In this document: positions 7,567 through 16,038 of the stretch, in pieces
Layout of the letters: each line of letters opens with the position of its first letter
How positions within the stretch are numbered: position 1 is the first letter of the stretch
Assembly (NCBI GenBank): GCA_025998955.1
Contig: AP024676.1
Span: forward strand, 1,488,001 to 1,552,000
Direction: 5' to 3'
Source of the DNA: Candidatus Roseilinea sp.
Lineage (GTDB): Bacteria; Chloroflexota; Anaerolineae; J036; Brachytrichaceae
Length of the DNA stretch: 64,000 nucleotides
Program-made: the position numbers and the translations under genes
Notes under the pieces: model-generated
Databases searched by the model: none
What the model was told of the DNA's origin: nothing
What the model saw: only the letters and a program-made list of their open reading frames with translations

Positions 7567-8253
7567 CTATTGCAGAGAGCGCGCCTGGCCAGCATCGTGC
7601 ACGTTCAGGTCGCCGGTGATGTCGCCGGTCACGACGAAGATCACGCGCTCGGCGACGTTGGTTGCGCGGTCGCCGATGCGTTCGAGGCTGTGCCCAGCAT
7701 GCAACAGCCACATGCCGCTCTCGATATGCTGGGGGTGATTCGCCATGGCCTCCATTGTTTGCGTCAGCAGCGCGTTGTACATCTGATCAAGGCGATCGTC
7801 GTCTTCGAGCACCTGTTGCGCCGATTGCACATCCCCTTCCAGGAAGGCGCGCGTGCTGCGCTCCAGCATGGAACGCGCCAGACGATCCATATCCGACAGG
7901 TTGAAGGTGGGGATGCCGCTATCGCAGCGAGCAATCCGGCGCGCCGCTTTGGCAACGCCCTTGGCGTAGTCGCCGCAGCGCTCCAGCTCGACGGCGACGA
8001 TGCTCGCAGCGATCAACTCGCGCAGGTCGCGCGCGACCGGCTGCTGGGTTGCCAGAGCGGCCAGGCAGTCACGCTCGATGTCGTAGCGCAGGGCGTCCGT
8101 CGCTTTGTCGTCTCGCTTCACCTCGCGCGCTTGATCGAAGTTGCGATGGATCAGCGCATCCACCGCCCGCGCAGTGGCGTCCACGGCTTGCGCGCCGAGC
8201 GCAGCGATGCCATCGCGAACGCCTTGCAGTTCTCCTTCCAGTACGCTCCTCAT
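7567..8253 (-). CDS. phoU: PhoU-family phosphate signalling protein
   Basis: A 228-residue all-helical PhoU-type protein, which links phosphate ABC transport to the PhoR/PhoB system. Two PhoU repeats are visible, each with the metal-binding E/D-rich helix: the first around VAVELERCGDYAKGVAK, the second around HSLERIGDRATNVAERV. Length is normal for the family. No pst or pho genes lie next to it here; its neighbours are a ferredoxin upstream and the Moco hydroxylase downstream. A 160-base gap separates it from the latter, so it is probably its own unit. Confidence 0.88.
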   Translation of the reverse strand: MRSVLEGELQGVRDGIAALGAQAVDATARAVDALIHRNFDQAREVKRDDKATDALRYDIERDCLAALATQQPVARDLRELIAASIVAVELERCGDYAKGVAKAARRIARCDSGIPTFNLSDMDRLARSMLERSTRAFLEGDVQSAQQVLEDDDRLDQMYNALLTQTMEAMANHPQHIESGMWLLHAGHSLERIGDRATNVAERVIFVVTGDITGDLNVHDAGQARSLQ

Positions 8254-8275
8254 ACCTCAATCATCCCACAAATGA

Positions 8276-8306
8276 ATCAGCCAAACGAGCGCATCGTTTG
8301 GCTGAT
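8276..8306 (-). terminator. Terminator-like hairpin after the ferredoxin gene
   Basis: ATCAGCCAAACGA (8276-8288), a 5-nt loop, then TCGTTTGGCTGAT (8294-8306) is a perfect 13-bp stem. On the minus strand it follows the ferredoxin stop codon and is followed by a T-rich stretch (TTCATTTG), consistent with intrinsic termination upstream of phoU. Confidence 0.65.
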
Positions 8307-8336
8307 CGGAGTCGAACGGATTCGGCAAGCAAGCCG

Positions 8337-8687
8337 TCACATGTTGCGCGCGGCGTAACCGGGGCCTTCCTGATAGAAGGCGTAGTTGTATTGGATGTCC
8401 TCGCGCAGGTTGATCACCTCGCCGCCGGCGGCTGTGTAGCGCTCACCCCGGAACGGCTGCACCTCCTGACCGGGCTTCAGCTCGTAGGCCTCGGGGACTT
8501 CATCCTCCGGGAAGATCGCTTCGTACGGGCACTCGGGCACGCATGCCCCGCAGTCAATGCACGTTGCCGGGTCAATGAAGAACCACGGCCATTCGTCCTC
8601 GGGCTTGCCGCCGACGATGCACTCCACCGGGCATACATCCACGCATGCGCCGTCGCGCAAGCACAAGCTGGTGATGATGTGCGTCAT
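8337..8687 (-). CDS. 7Fe/8Fe ferredoxin
   Basis: A 116-residue soluble bacterial ferredoxin that carries electrons for low-potential reactions, for example with the KorAB enzyme in this window. N-terminal cluster cysteines are C9, C15, C19 and C23 (CLRDGACVDVCPVEC). The second set is C43, C46, C49 and C53 (CIDCGACVPEC followed by P). The wider C9-x5-C15 spacing suits a [3Fe-4S] or atypical [4Fe-4S] site. The C-terminal 60 residues form an extension seen in FdxA-like ferredoxins. A perfect 18-bp palindrome lies about 50 bases upstream of the start codon and may control it. Confidence 0.9.
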   Translation of the reverse strand: MTHIITSLCLRDGACVDVCPVECIVGGKPEDEWPWFFIDPATCIDCGACVPECPYEAIFPEDEVPEAYELKPGQEVQPFRGERYTAAGGEVINLREDIQYNYAFYQEGPGYAARNM

Positions 8688-8738
8688 TTGGAACTACTCC
8701 TTCTCGGTCATCTGGAATTTCATTCGATTCAACGTTGT

Positions 8739-8756
8739 AGTTAACCGCGGTTAACT
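8739..8756. promoter_or_regulatory. 18-bp perfect palindrome upstream of ferredoxin, candidate operator
   Basis: AGTTAACCGCGGTTAACT is its own reverse complement over 18 bases. It lies between the sod stop codon and the ferredoxin start, about 52 bases upstream of the latter, and no T-run follows. Such a short, unlooped palindrome is more like a dimeric repressor site than a terminator. The cognate regulator is not identifiable. Confidence 0.6.
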
Positions 8757-8854
8757 TTCCAACGACACCGGTTATACACGAAGTCGCATGCGTTGTCTAG
8801 CGTTATTCCTCGCAGGATTACGCGTCGTTCCGCACGAACCGACCTCTGGATCGG

Positions 8855-9469
8855 CTACGCGGCGAAGCGCTTCGCCACATCCTCCCAGTTCACCACATTC
8901 CAGAATGCCTTCAGGTAGTCCGGCCGACGGTTCTGATACTTCAGGTAATAGGCATGCTCCCACACATCCACGCCGAGGATCGCCTTCAAGCCGCCGTACT
9001 CGGCCATCATGGGATTGTCCTGGTTGGGGGTGGACATCACTTCCAGCTTGCCATCCTTGTTGATCACCAGCCAGGCCCAGCCCGACCCGAAGCGGCCGAT
9101 GCCGGCTTTCTCGAACGCCTCTTTGAAGGCGGCCATCGAACCGAACGCGGCGTTGATCGCGTCGGCCAGCGGGCCGCTCGTCGGCTCCGGCACGCCCACC
9201 TTGAGCTGCTCCCAGAACATGGTGTGGTTGACGTGGCCGCCGCCGTTGTTGCGCACTGCCGTGCGGATGCTTTCCGGAAGCGCGCTCAGGTTCTGGATCA
9301 ACTCCTCGACCGTCTTGCTCTGTAGGTCGGGGTAGTCCTTGATCGCATTGTTGAGGTTGTTCACGTAAGCCGCATGGTGCTTGTCGTGATGGATCTGCAT
9401 CGTCAGGGTGTCAATGTATGGCTCAAGCGACTCGTATGGATAGGGAAGCGGGGGAAGTTCAAAGGCCAT
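8855..9469 (-). CDS. Fe/Mn superoxide dismutase
   Basis: A 204-residue superoxide dismutase converting superoxide to O2 and H2O2 in the cytoplasm. Metal ligands are visible: His in [11 protein letters not shown], His in the HVNHTMFW helix, and Asp/His in [16 protein letters not shown] and the Gly/Gln pattern suggest the Mn-preferring form, but metal choice is not certain from sequence. Start ATG 9469 (MAFELPPL) has AGGAG 7 bases upstream; the frame stays open upstream but without family similarity. It is divergent from the EamA gene with about 80 bases between. Confidence 0.93.
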   Translation of the reverse strand: MAFELPPLPYPYESLEPYIDTLTMQIHHDKHHAAYVNNLNNAIKDYPDLQSKTVEELIQNLSALPESIRTAVRNNGGGHVNHTMFWEQLKVGVPEPTSGPLADAINAAFGSMAAFKEAFEKAGIGRFGSGWAWLVINKDGKLEVMSTPNQDNPMMAEYGGLKAILGVDVWEHAYYLKYQNRRPDYLKAFWNVVNWEDVAKRFAA

Positions 9470-9563
9470 GTGTGTCTCCTCTGCAAGCGTTGATTTTCGC
9501 GACCGGTTCGATCGCGCGCCCATTATAAAACCCAACCATCGGCGTTTTGTGATAATTGCTGCC

Positions 9564-10478
9564 GTGACCACTCCAACGACGGCGCTGGATCGGCCGTCCC
9601 TCCCACCCGCGTTAGGCATCGTCATCGGCGTGATGGCCGTCTCGACCGCCTCGATCTTCGTTCGATTCGCGCAGCAGGCCGGCGCAAGCTCGCTGGCCAT
9701 CGCTGCGTTGCGATTGACGATCGCGACGCTCGTGCTGTTGCCATTCGCCTTCGTCCGCTGCGGCGACGAATTACGAGCGCTGTCCCGGCGCGACCTGCTC
9801 ACCGCTGCCGTCAGCGGCGTCTTCCTGGGCGGGCACTTCGCAACATGGATTCTGTCGCTGGAGTTCACCAGCGTGGTGAGCTCTGTCGTGCTGGTATCAC
9901 TCTCGCCGCTGTTCATCGCCGCGGCATCGGCGCTGCTCCTAAAGGAGCCACTCACGACGCGCATCATCGCCGGCATGGTCATTGCCATCACCGGCGGTGT
10001 GCTGATCGGCCTCTCCGACAGCGGCGGGACGGCGCCCGGCCAGAACCCGATGCTGGGCAATGCCCTGGCGCTCATCGGCGCGCTGTGCATGACGCCGTAT
10101 CTCATCATCGCGCGCGCCCTGCGCAGCAAGTTCTCGCTACTGGCCTACATCACCCTGGTGTACGGCGCAGCGGCGATCGTGCTACTGCTCGTCGTGTTGC
10201 TCACTCGAACGCCCCTCACAGCCGGCGACCCTCTGGCCTACGTCTGGATCGTGCTGCTGGCGCTGATGCCACAACTCATCGGCCACACATCGTTCAACTG
10301 GTCGGTGCGGCGGCTGCCGGCGGTGTACGGCACGATCCCCGTGCTGGGCGAGCCGGTCGGCTCGACCATCCTGGCGATGCTGGTGCTGGGCGAAACGGTA
10401 AAGCTGCTCACGCTGCTCGGCGCGGCACTGGCGCTCGCCGGCATCGCGTTCATGAGCGTGAAGCGCAACGGCGAGTGA
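9564..10478 (+). CDS. EamA-family (DMT superfamily) transporter
   Basis: About 304 residues with ten predicted membrane helices in two EamA repeats, typical of drug/metabolite exporters. Repeat 1 runs from [20 protein letters not shown] to the [15 protein letters not shown] segment. Repeat 2 runs from [20 protein letters not shown] to the C-terminal [19 protein letters not shown]. The EP/LGE motif near the end of each repeat is characteristic. No ATG is available; GTG 9564 is preferred, with GTG 9549 as alternative. Substrate unknown. The downstream glycosyltransferase gene follows within about 30 bases. Confidence 0.85.
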   Translation: MTTPTTALDRPSLPPALGIVIGVMAVSTASIFVRFAQQAGASSLAIAALRLTIATLVLLPFAFVRCGDELRALSRRDLLTAAVSGVFLGGHFATWILSLEFTSVVSSVVLVSLSPLFIAAASALLLKEPLTTRIIAGMVIAITGGVLIGLSDSGGTAPGQNPMLGNALALIGALCMTPYLIIARALRSKFSLLAYITLVYGAAAIVLLLVVLLTRTPLTAGDPLAYVWIVLLALMPQLIGHTSFNWSVRRLPAVYGTIPVLGEPVGSTILAMLVLGETVKLLTLLGAALALAGIAFMSVKRNGE

Positions 10479-10506
10479 CGCGTATGCACACGCATCAGTG
10501 CACAAC

Positions 10507-12462
10507 ATGACGTTTCTCCTTCGCGCCTCGACGCTGGTCGCGCTGGCCACGCTGCTGGGCTTCGCGCTGCGCCTACCGCTCAACGACGCGATCCCCCCGC
10601 GCTGGGACGAGGGCTGGTCCATCGCCCATGCGTCGCTGTCCCTCGGCGAGTTGCTCACCATTACCGCCGCCGACGTGCACCCGCCGCTGTATTACCTGCT
10701 GCTAAGCGCATGGCAACGCGCTGTCGGCTACGATCTGTTCGCTGCGCGCTACCTCTCGGTGCTGATGAGCACGACGGCGATTCCGCTGACGTATGTCGTG
10801 GCCAAGGTGTGGTCGCGCTCCCAGCGCATCGCCATCCTGGCCGCATGCTTCATGGCCTGGATGCCGCTGGCCGTGTATTACGGCGCCGTCGTGCGCATGT
10901 ATGCGCTCGCGCCGTCGTTCGTGTTACTGGCAGCGTATGGCGCACATCGGAGATTGGAGATTGGAGATCGGAGATTGAGGCGCGGCGCAATCTCTGATCT
11001 CCAATCCCTAATCATCCTTGCAGTCGGCCTCGCCGGCGCGATGTTGACGCTCTACCACGCCGTTTGGGCCCTGGTGGCGATCGTGATCTACGCGTTGGGC
11101 CACGCCGGCCTGTGGCGCGACCGGCGGGCCGCGTGCGACATCGCGTTATCCGTTGGTGCTGCGGTGCTCATCTTCGCGCCGTGGGGCTTGTTCGCCGTGC
11201 CACAATTCCTGGGCCGCGCCGCCGCCGAGGCAACGACCAACATCGGCCAACAGATTCCGATGAGCTACTTCGTGCGCCAGGGCGTGTTCGACCTGACCAT
11301 GGCGCAACAGATCGGCATCGCCGGCCCGCTCGTGATCGGGCTGATCGTCGTCGCCGGCGTCGCCACCGCTTCGATACGACGACAAGCGCTCGGGTTACTG
11401 GTACTACCGCTCGCGATGATCGTGTTCACGCTGTTGGGCGTAGCGTTCGCCGCGCGGCAGTGGGCGTTCAACGCGCGGATGCTGATCTGCGCGACGCCGG
11501 CGCTGGCCATGCTGCTGGGCTGGTCGTTCGACCAAATCCTGGCAGCCGGTGCGCGCAACGCAGGCCGCAGGCCGCAGGCTGCAAAACGTAAAACGCACGA
11601 TGCAATACGCTATGCCCCCTCCATCCTGCTCAGCCTGGCACTGCTCGCCGTTTATTGGCCGACGAGTACATCGTTCGTCTACGCCAAGACGCTCGAGGTA
11701 TTCGACCCTTACAACCCGCACATCTATCACGCGCACATCGCCCCACTCGCGCGGTCCGATGATCTGGTCTTCTTCAACGTGCTCAGCCCGGCCGGGTTCT
11801 ACGCGCTCGACCGGCGCGCCGGCGACCCGGGCTGGTCTTACGCGCTGACGTGGGATCCGGTGATCGAGCCACGTGCACGATGGGAAGCGCGCATCGCGCA
11901 CGCTGCACAGCGATATGACCGGCTGTGGATCGTGCTGTATCGCGGGCTGGCCGGCAAGAACGGCGACCTGCGCGGCTGGATGGACTCGAACTTTTATCCG
12001 GCGCACGCGCAATGGGGCGAGGAGGAGGTGTTCTACGGCCTGTACGGTGTCGCGCGCGACGACCTGCTGACCAGCAACACAGCCGGTGCGCGCTGGGGCG
12101 AGATCGTCCTGGAAACGGCGCGCCTGCCGGAGGCGGTTTCACCCGGCGCCATCTTGCCCGTGGCGCTCACCTGGCGCGCTGCTGCGCCGATCGGTAGAAA
12201 CTACAAAGTATTCGTGCATGCCCTCCGGCCCGACGGCAGCGTCATCGCCCAACACGACGCGCAGCCGCTCAACGACCTGCGTCCGATGACGACGTGGCCG
12301 TTAGGCGAGGCCGTGCGCGACAATCATGGGCTGGCATTGCCGGCGGACTACCGCGGACCGTTGCGCATCGTCGTCGGCCTCTATGATCCCGATAGCGGCA
12401 AGCGACGGCGCACAACCGATGGAACTGAGGCCGTAATGCTCGCGACTGTTGTCGTGCGGTGA
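10507..12462 (+). CDS. Polytopic membrane glycosyltransferase (PMT/ArnT-like, GT-C fold)
   Basis: About 651 residues with roughly a dozen membrane helices followed by a soluble C-terminal domain. GT-C enzymes of this type move sugars from polyprenyl-phosphate donors to proteins or lipids on the outer face of the membrane. The first periplasmic loop carries RWDEGWSIAH, with the acidic pair expected at the catalytic site. The C-terminal region (about residues 530-650) looks beta-rich. Start could also be GTG 10498; neither has a good ribosome site. Two loops contain 7-nt repeat tracts (10947-11011 and 11560-11594) that encode the charged segments RRLEIGDRRLRRG and GRRPQAAKRK. These look like in-frame insertions. 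Acceptor unknown. Confidence 0.75.
   Translation: MTFLLRASTLVALATLLGFALRLPLNDAIPPRWDEGWSIAHASLSLGELLTITAADVHPPLYYLLLSAWQRAVGYDLFAARYLSVLMSTTAIPLTYVVAKVWSRSQRIAILAACFMAWMPLAVYYGAVVRMYALAPSFVLLAAYGAHRRLEIGDRRLRRGAISDLQSLIILAVGLAGAMLTLYHAVWALVAIVIYALGHAGLWRDRRAACDIALSVGAAVLIFAPWGLFAVPQFLGRAAAEATTNIGQQIPMSYFVRQGVFDLTMAQQIGIAGPLVIGLIVVAGVATASIRRQALGLLVLPLAMIVFTLLGVAFAARQWAFNARMLICATPALAMLLGWSFDQILAAGARNAGRRPQAAKRKTHDAIRYAPSILLSLALLAVYWPTSTSFVYAKTLEVFDPYNPHIYHAHIAPLARSDDLVFFNVLSPAGFYALDRRAGDPGWSYALTWDPVIEPRARWEARIAHAAQRYDRLWIVLYRGLAGKNGDLRGWMDSNFYPAHAQWGEEEVFYGLYGVARDDLLTSNTAGARWGEIVLETARLPEAVSPGAILPVALTWRAAAPIGRNYKVFVHALRPDGSVIAQHDAQPLNDLRPMTTWPLGEAVRDNHGLALPADYRGPLRIVVGLYDPDSGKRRRTTDGTEAVMLATVVVR
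10947..11011 (+). repeat. Heptamer tract and inverted partner inside the glycosyltransferase gene
   Basis: Four copies of TYGGAGA (10947-10974) and, after a short spacer, three units on the opposite sense (TCTCTGA, TCTCCAA, TCCCTAA; 10991-11011). TCTCCAA is the complement of TTGGAGA, so the two halves can pair. The frame stays open across both. Confidence 0.85.
11560..11594 (+). repeat. Second heptamer tract in the glycosyltransferase gene
   Basis: Five 7-nt units: GCAGGCC, GCAGGCC, GCAGGCT, GCAAAAC, GTAAAAC. They encode a basic stretch in a predicted cytoplasmic loop. The AAAACGT/AAAACGC phase resembles the units at 24339. Confidence 0.8.
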
Positions 12463-12486
12463 CTTGGTGCATACTGTGCCGCGAGT

Positions 12487-13125
12487 GTGAACAGCGAGGA
12501 ACTTGGGTACTACCTTTATCCCGCCGCACGCGCCGGCGATCCTGGCTATCCGCGTCTGGACGTCAACATCTTCGCCGCGCCGACGCACCGTCACTACGAC
12601 ACGCGCGTGCTTCACCTGCCGGTGGCTCATTTCGGCAGCGTGCGGCAGATGGACATTCGTCATCCCTGGCATGTGGCGCACTATCGCGTTTGCGCCGGGC
12701 GCATCACGTTGCGCGACTTCGTGGACAAGCCGGTGGTGTTCTTCAGCTTCGGCGGGAATGCCGCGGTCGAAGTGCGACCCGATCGCACGCATTGCACCAT
12801 CACATCCGACGCGCCTATCCTGCACCTGATCGAAGAGGAAGATGCGGCCACGCTGCTGGGCGAGGAGTTCGAAGCCTTGTTGGCGCGCCGGCGCGGCGCC
12901 TGGGCCGGTAGGCAAGATCAATACGAGTCACGGCTGGTGAAGGTCGAGCCCGTCGCGCTCTACCTGGCCTGCCTGAACGCGCTTCGCCACGCGCTCGACG
13001 AGCACGCACATTCGGCCGACGATGGACGCACCGCCGTACGACACATCCTTCACGACGCGATCCACGCGATGGAGGAAAGCGGACGCCGGACAGAGCTTGC
13101 GCCTACGCTCGAACAGTTGTTGTAG
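12487..13125 (+). CDS. Conserved-looking hypothetical protein, 212 aa
   Basis: A soluble protein of 212 residues that I cannot assign. It begins at GTG 12487, 24 bases after the glycosyltransferase, and is probably co-transcribed with it. The middle part (DVNIFAAPTHRHYDTRVLHL ... FFSFGGNAAVEVRP) looks beta-rich with several His residues and could be a small sensor or cupin-like fold. The C-terminal third is helical (VALYLACLNALRHALDEHAH). No signal peptide or membrane segment. Codon use matches the neighbours, so it is likely a real gene. Confidence 0.6.
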   Translation: MNSEELGYYLYPAARAGDPGYPRLDVNIFAAPTHRHYDTRVLHLPVAHFGSVRQMDIRHPWHVAHYRVCAGRITLRDFVDKPVVFFSFGGNAAVEVRPDRTHCTITSDAPILHLIEEEDAATLLGEEFEALLARRRGAWAGRQDQYESRLVKVEPVALYLACLNALRHALDEHAHSADDGRTAVRHILHDAIHAMEESGRRTELAPTLEQLL

Positions 13126-13140
13126 GACGCCCTCCCCGCA

Positions 13141-14235
13141 TCACCCATCGGGCGGGCGCCAGATCGTCGCGCCGATGTAGCGCTCGCCGTCGGGCCGGTC
13201 GTTGAAATAGTAGACTGTGACCAGCGCGCCATCAGCCCGTTGCGCAGTGCGCGGGTAACCCAGGTCCGGGTCGCCACCGTCGTCGCGCAAGACGATCTCT
13301 GCGCCCCACGTCGCGCCGCCATCTGCGCTCAACCGCGCGCGGATGCCGAACGGCGCTTCGCGGCGACCGTAGGTCAGGCACAGCCGGCCGTCGGTGAGCA
13401 ACGTCATAGCCGGTGGGTTGCCATACGCGCCGACACTGCGCACGGGTGTGCTCAGCCGGCGCCAGCTTGCGCCCTCGTCGTCTGACGCATACACATCAAT
13501 CCAATACAGCCTTACCCGCTCGTGCAGTCCGGCACCGCGCACCGCAGTCACCAGCCGGCCTGAGGCCAGCCGCACCGTCGCAGGCATGATGGTGTAACCC
13601 TCCGGCTCCGGCGTGACCCACGCTACGAACCGGAACCTGCGACCGCCGTCGTCGGTGCGCGCGACGAAGACGCGTCCCTCATCGCCGTTGGGCTTGGCCG
13701 CCGTCAGCAACAGCAGCAATGATCGTGGTCCCAACACGACGACATCGGTGCGAGCGGCGACGCCGGACTGCCCGAACATCGGCAACGCATAGGGGCCGCG
13801 CCATGAGCGGCAGCGATCGGCCGAAAGATAGAACCACGATACAGCGCCTGCTGCCAGCCCGGAGCGCGCGCATAGCAGCGCGAAGTCCGGGTGTGTGAAG
13901 TTCACATCACCTGGGCAAGGTCGAGGCGCGTCGTCGCCTTGCAATACCTCGGCGATCTTCAGGCCGTCCATGATGTGCTCGTCGGCCGAGAGGGCGCGGC
14001 CACCGGGTGCGCGACACGGCATCGGTTGCGCATGCCAGGTCGCGCCGCCATCCAGTGAGCGGGCTTGCATCGTCACGAAGGGCTGCGCAGCGTCTTTGGC
14101 GTGAAACCCAGCGCCAGCCTTGAAGGCGCCGGCGGTAAAACCAACGACCAGCTCATCACCCCACGACCACATGCCGTAGTTGGCAGGCCAGCCGGCGAAG
14201 CGACCGCGTTCACGATATACGACGACGTGCTCCAT
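13141..14235 (-). CDS. Sialidase-like BNR-repeat protein
   Basis: A 364-residue six-bladed propeller protein of the sialidase/neuraminidase superfamily. Asp-box motifs are clear: SLDGGATW, SDDEGASW and SADGGATW, with a degenerate RTDDGGRRF. No signal peptide is seen, so it is probably cytoplasmic. The Arg triad of true sialidases cannot be confirmed by eye. It is the last gene of the carbohydrate operon, 12 bases after the kinase gene. With nagB and a GlcNAc-type kinase as neighbours, cleavage of an amino-sugar or sialic-acid glycoside is plausible. Confidence 0.75.
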   Translation of the reverse strand: MEHVVVYRERGRFAGWPANYGMWSWGDELVVGFTAGAFKAGAGFHAKDAAQPFVTMQARSLDGGATWHAQPMPCRAPGGRALSADEHIMDGLKIAEVLQGDDAPRPCPGDVNFTHPDFALLCARSGLAAGAVSWFYLSADRCRSWRGPYALPMFGQSGVAARTDVVVLGPRSLLLLLTAAKPNGDEGRVFVARTDDGGRRFRFVAWVTPEPEGYTIMPATVRLASGRLVTAVRGAGLHERVRLYWIDVYASDDEGASWRRLSTPVRSVGAYGNPPAMTLLTDGRLCLTYGRREAPFGIRARLSADGGATWGAEIVLRDDGGDPDLGYPRTAQRADGALVTVYYFNDRPDGERYIGATIWRPPDG

Positions 14236-14247
14236 CCTCCAGCCGAT

Positions 14248-15248
14248 TCAAGTGGCGAAGACGTCCGTAGGCGGCGCCGTGGCTTGCAGGTTCGCGCGAA
14301 CCTCCGGCGTGATGGCGACGCTAATGTGCTCCAGGGCCAGCATGACTGCACCGATGGCCGGTTCGAGCGCGGCTTGGATCACGTTCACATCGGGTGCATC
14401 TTCACGCACGCGCGTCACGACCGCCTCGCGCAAGACCGGCGACGGATGCCGAAAGACGCCGCCGATCAGCACTAAATGGAACGGCTCATGAACGAGGCCG
14501 ACCCGGCGCGCCGCAGCGAGCGCCACGTCACCCAATGCGCGGCCATGCGCCGCAACCACACCGACGGCCAAAGAATCCCCCGTTGCAGCCACATCCAACA
14601 GCAGCTTGGCAAGTGATTTCACGTCCGGTCGCGACGGTAGGCTGCGTGCCGTCAAGGCATGTAACGCCGCTTCGATGGTCGGCGCGTTCAGATGATGCAA
14701 GAGCGCCGATGCCAGCGCCGTGGGCGGAGCAATGCCCAGCTCGGCCTGAATGACGGCCTGAAGCGCCAGATGACCCAGCTGTTGTGCGCCCTGAGGAACC
14801 TGCCAGAAGCTGCTATGCCAGATACGCCCATCGCGCGAACGGGCGCCGGTCGCTGCGCCCGTGCCACACACTACGCTCACGCCCGTGCCATCGGGTGAAC
14901 CGGCGCGCAGCCCACCGATGGCATCGTTGTAAACGATGGGATTCGGCCCCAGGCCGCGCGCGATCGCGCCCGTACGGATCGTGTCGAAGTCTTCGGGCCA
15001 ATCGGCGCCTGCCGCGCTCAAGACGACAGCCGACAGCGCGCCGGCACCGATCGCCGCTTCACGCAGCGCAGCATGCGAGGCCTCGGCGAGGCGTCCAGCG
15101 CACTATGTTCGCCTGCACCGTAGATGTCGCCGCAGCCACTGCGTCCCCAACCCACGATGCGACCATCGCTGCGCGCAACGATGGCGATAGTTTTGGAATT
15201 GCCGGCATCTACGCCAAGGACGAGGGCACAACGATCAGCAGTTAGCAT
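14248..15248 (-). pseudogene. BadF/BadG-type (N-acetylglucosamine) kinase with a frameshift
   Basis: ATPase of the BadF/BadG/BcrA/BcrD family, which includes GlcNAc kinases. The first part, from ATG 15248 (overlapping the nagB stop codon as ATGCTAA), reads LGVDAGNSKTIAIVARSDG up to GAGEHSALDA near 15085. There the frame is lost and runs to a stop at about 15018. The family pattern continues in another frame: RLAEASHAALREAAIGAG, then VVLSAAGADWPEDFDTI, GTGAATGARSRDG and a complete C-terminus ending at 14248. A one-base indel near 15080-15100 explains this. It may be a true mutation, a sequencing error, or the C-terminal part may be re-initiated at ATG 15021. If the gene is dead, the operon lacks this kinase step. 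Confidence 0.75.
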
Positions 15249-15985
15249 CGCCACGTCGGATCATCTCGGCCACAGGCCGCAGCGTCGGCAATCACCGTGA
15301 CCTTGCCGTCCAGCCGCAACAACGACGCGGGCACGTCGGGCGTGACCGGCCCATACACCGTCGCGCGTAGAATCTCGCGCTTGTGTGCGCCGGAGACCAG
15401 CAACAGCGTCTCGCGCGCGGCAAGCAAATGGCGCATGCCGCAAGTGATCGCCTCGCGTGGCACACGGTCGCGCCCGCCCCAGTATGGCCCATTGCTGTTC
15501 AGGCTGGCTTCCGTCAAGATCACGCGACGAGTGGGTGCATCAGCGGGCGAGGGCGGCTCGTTGAAGCCGAGGTGACCGTTCGGTCCCAAGCCCAAGACGG
15601 CCAGGTCGAAACCACCCGCAGCCTCCACAGCCGCGTCGTAGGCGCGGCAGGCAGCTTCTGGGTCGGGCGCGCCGTCCGGCAACATCACCACACGCTCGCG
15701 CGCGATGCCGAGCGGTTTGAGGAAAGCGCGCTCCAACCAACCATACAACGAACGTTCGTCATCGAAGGCGATACCGAGGTATGCATCCAGTTGAAAGGGT
15801 CGGATGCGTGCGGCATCGAACGCCCCGGCGCGCTGCATCTGCGCCAGTTGAGCGTAGGCGCCCATGGGCGTGTTGCCGGTCGCCAGCACTACGGCGGCAT
15901 CCGGTTTGCGAGCGACTGCCGCGGCAATATGCGCTGCGGCGATTCGGCTGAGATCGGCGTAATCGTTTGCAACGATGAGGTTCAT
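15242..15985 (-). CDS. nagB: Glucosamine-6-phosphate deaminase / 6-phosphogluconolactonase family
   Basis: A 247-residue NagB-like protein converting glucosamine-6-phosphate to fructose-6-phosphate and ammonia. Signature LGLGPNGHLGFNEP and the upstream phosphate loop LATGNTPMGAY are intact, as is the region around DAYLGI. Length fits NagB. Its stop codon overlaps the start of the kinase gene (ATGCTAA), indicating translational coupling. Together with that kinase and the ABC transporter upstream it indicates growth on an amino sugar. Confidence 0.88.
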   Translation of the reverse strand: MNLIVANDYADLSRIAAAHIAAAVARKPDAAVVLATGNTPMGAYAQLAQMQRAGAFDAARIRPFQLDAYLGIAFDDERSLYGWLERAFLKPLGIARERVVMLPDGAPDPEAACRAYDAAVEAAGGFDLAVLGLGPNGHLGFNEPPSPADAPTRRVILTEASLNSNGPYWGGRDRVPREAITCGMRHLLAARETLLLVSGAHKREILRATVYGPVTPDVPASLLRLDGKVTVIADAAACGRDDPTWRC

Positions 15986-16038
15986 CGAGTCACTCGCGAG
16001 AGTGTGCCGTTACGAATACGAATGACGCATCGCGTGGT

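Noticed and set aside
9470-10129. N-terminal extension of the superoxide dismutase frame to 424 codons
   Set aside because: The extension is antisense to the EamA gene, and ATG 9469 has a good ribosome site and matches the family length.
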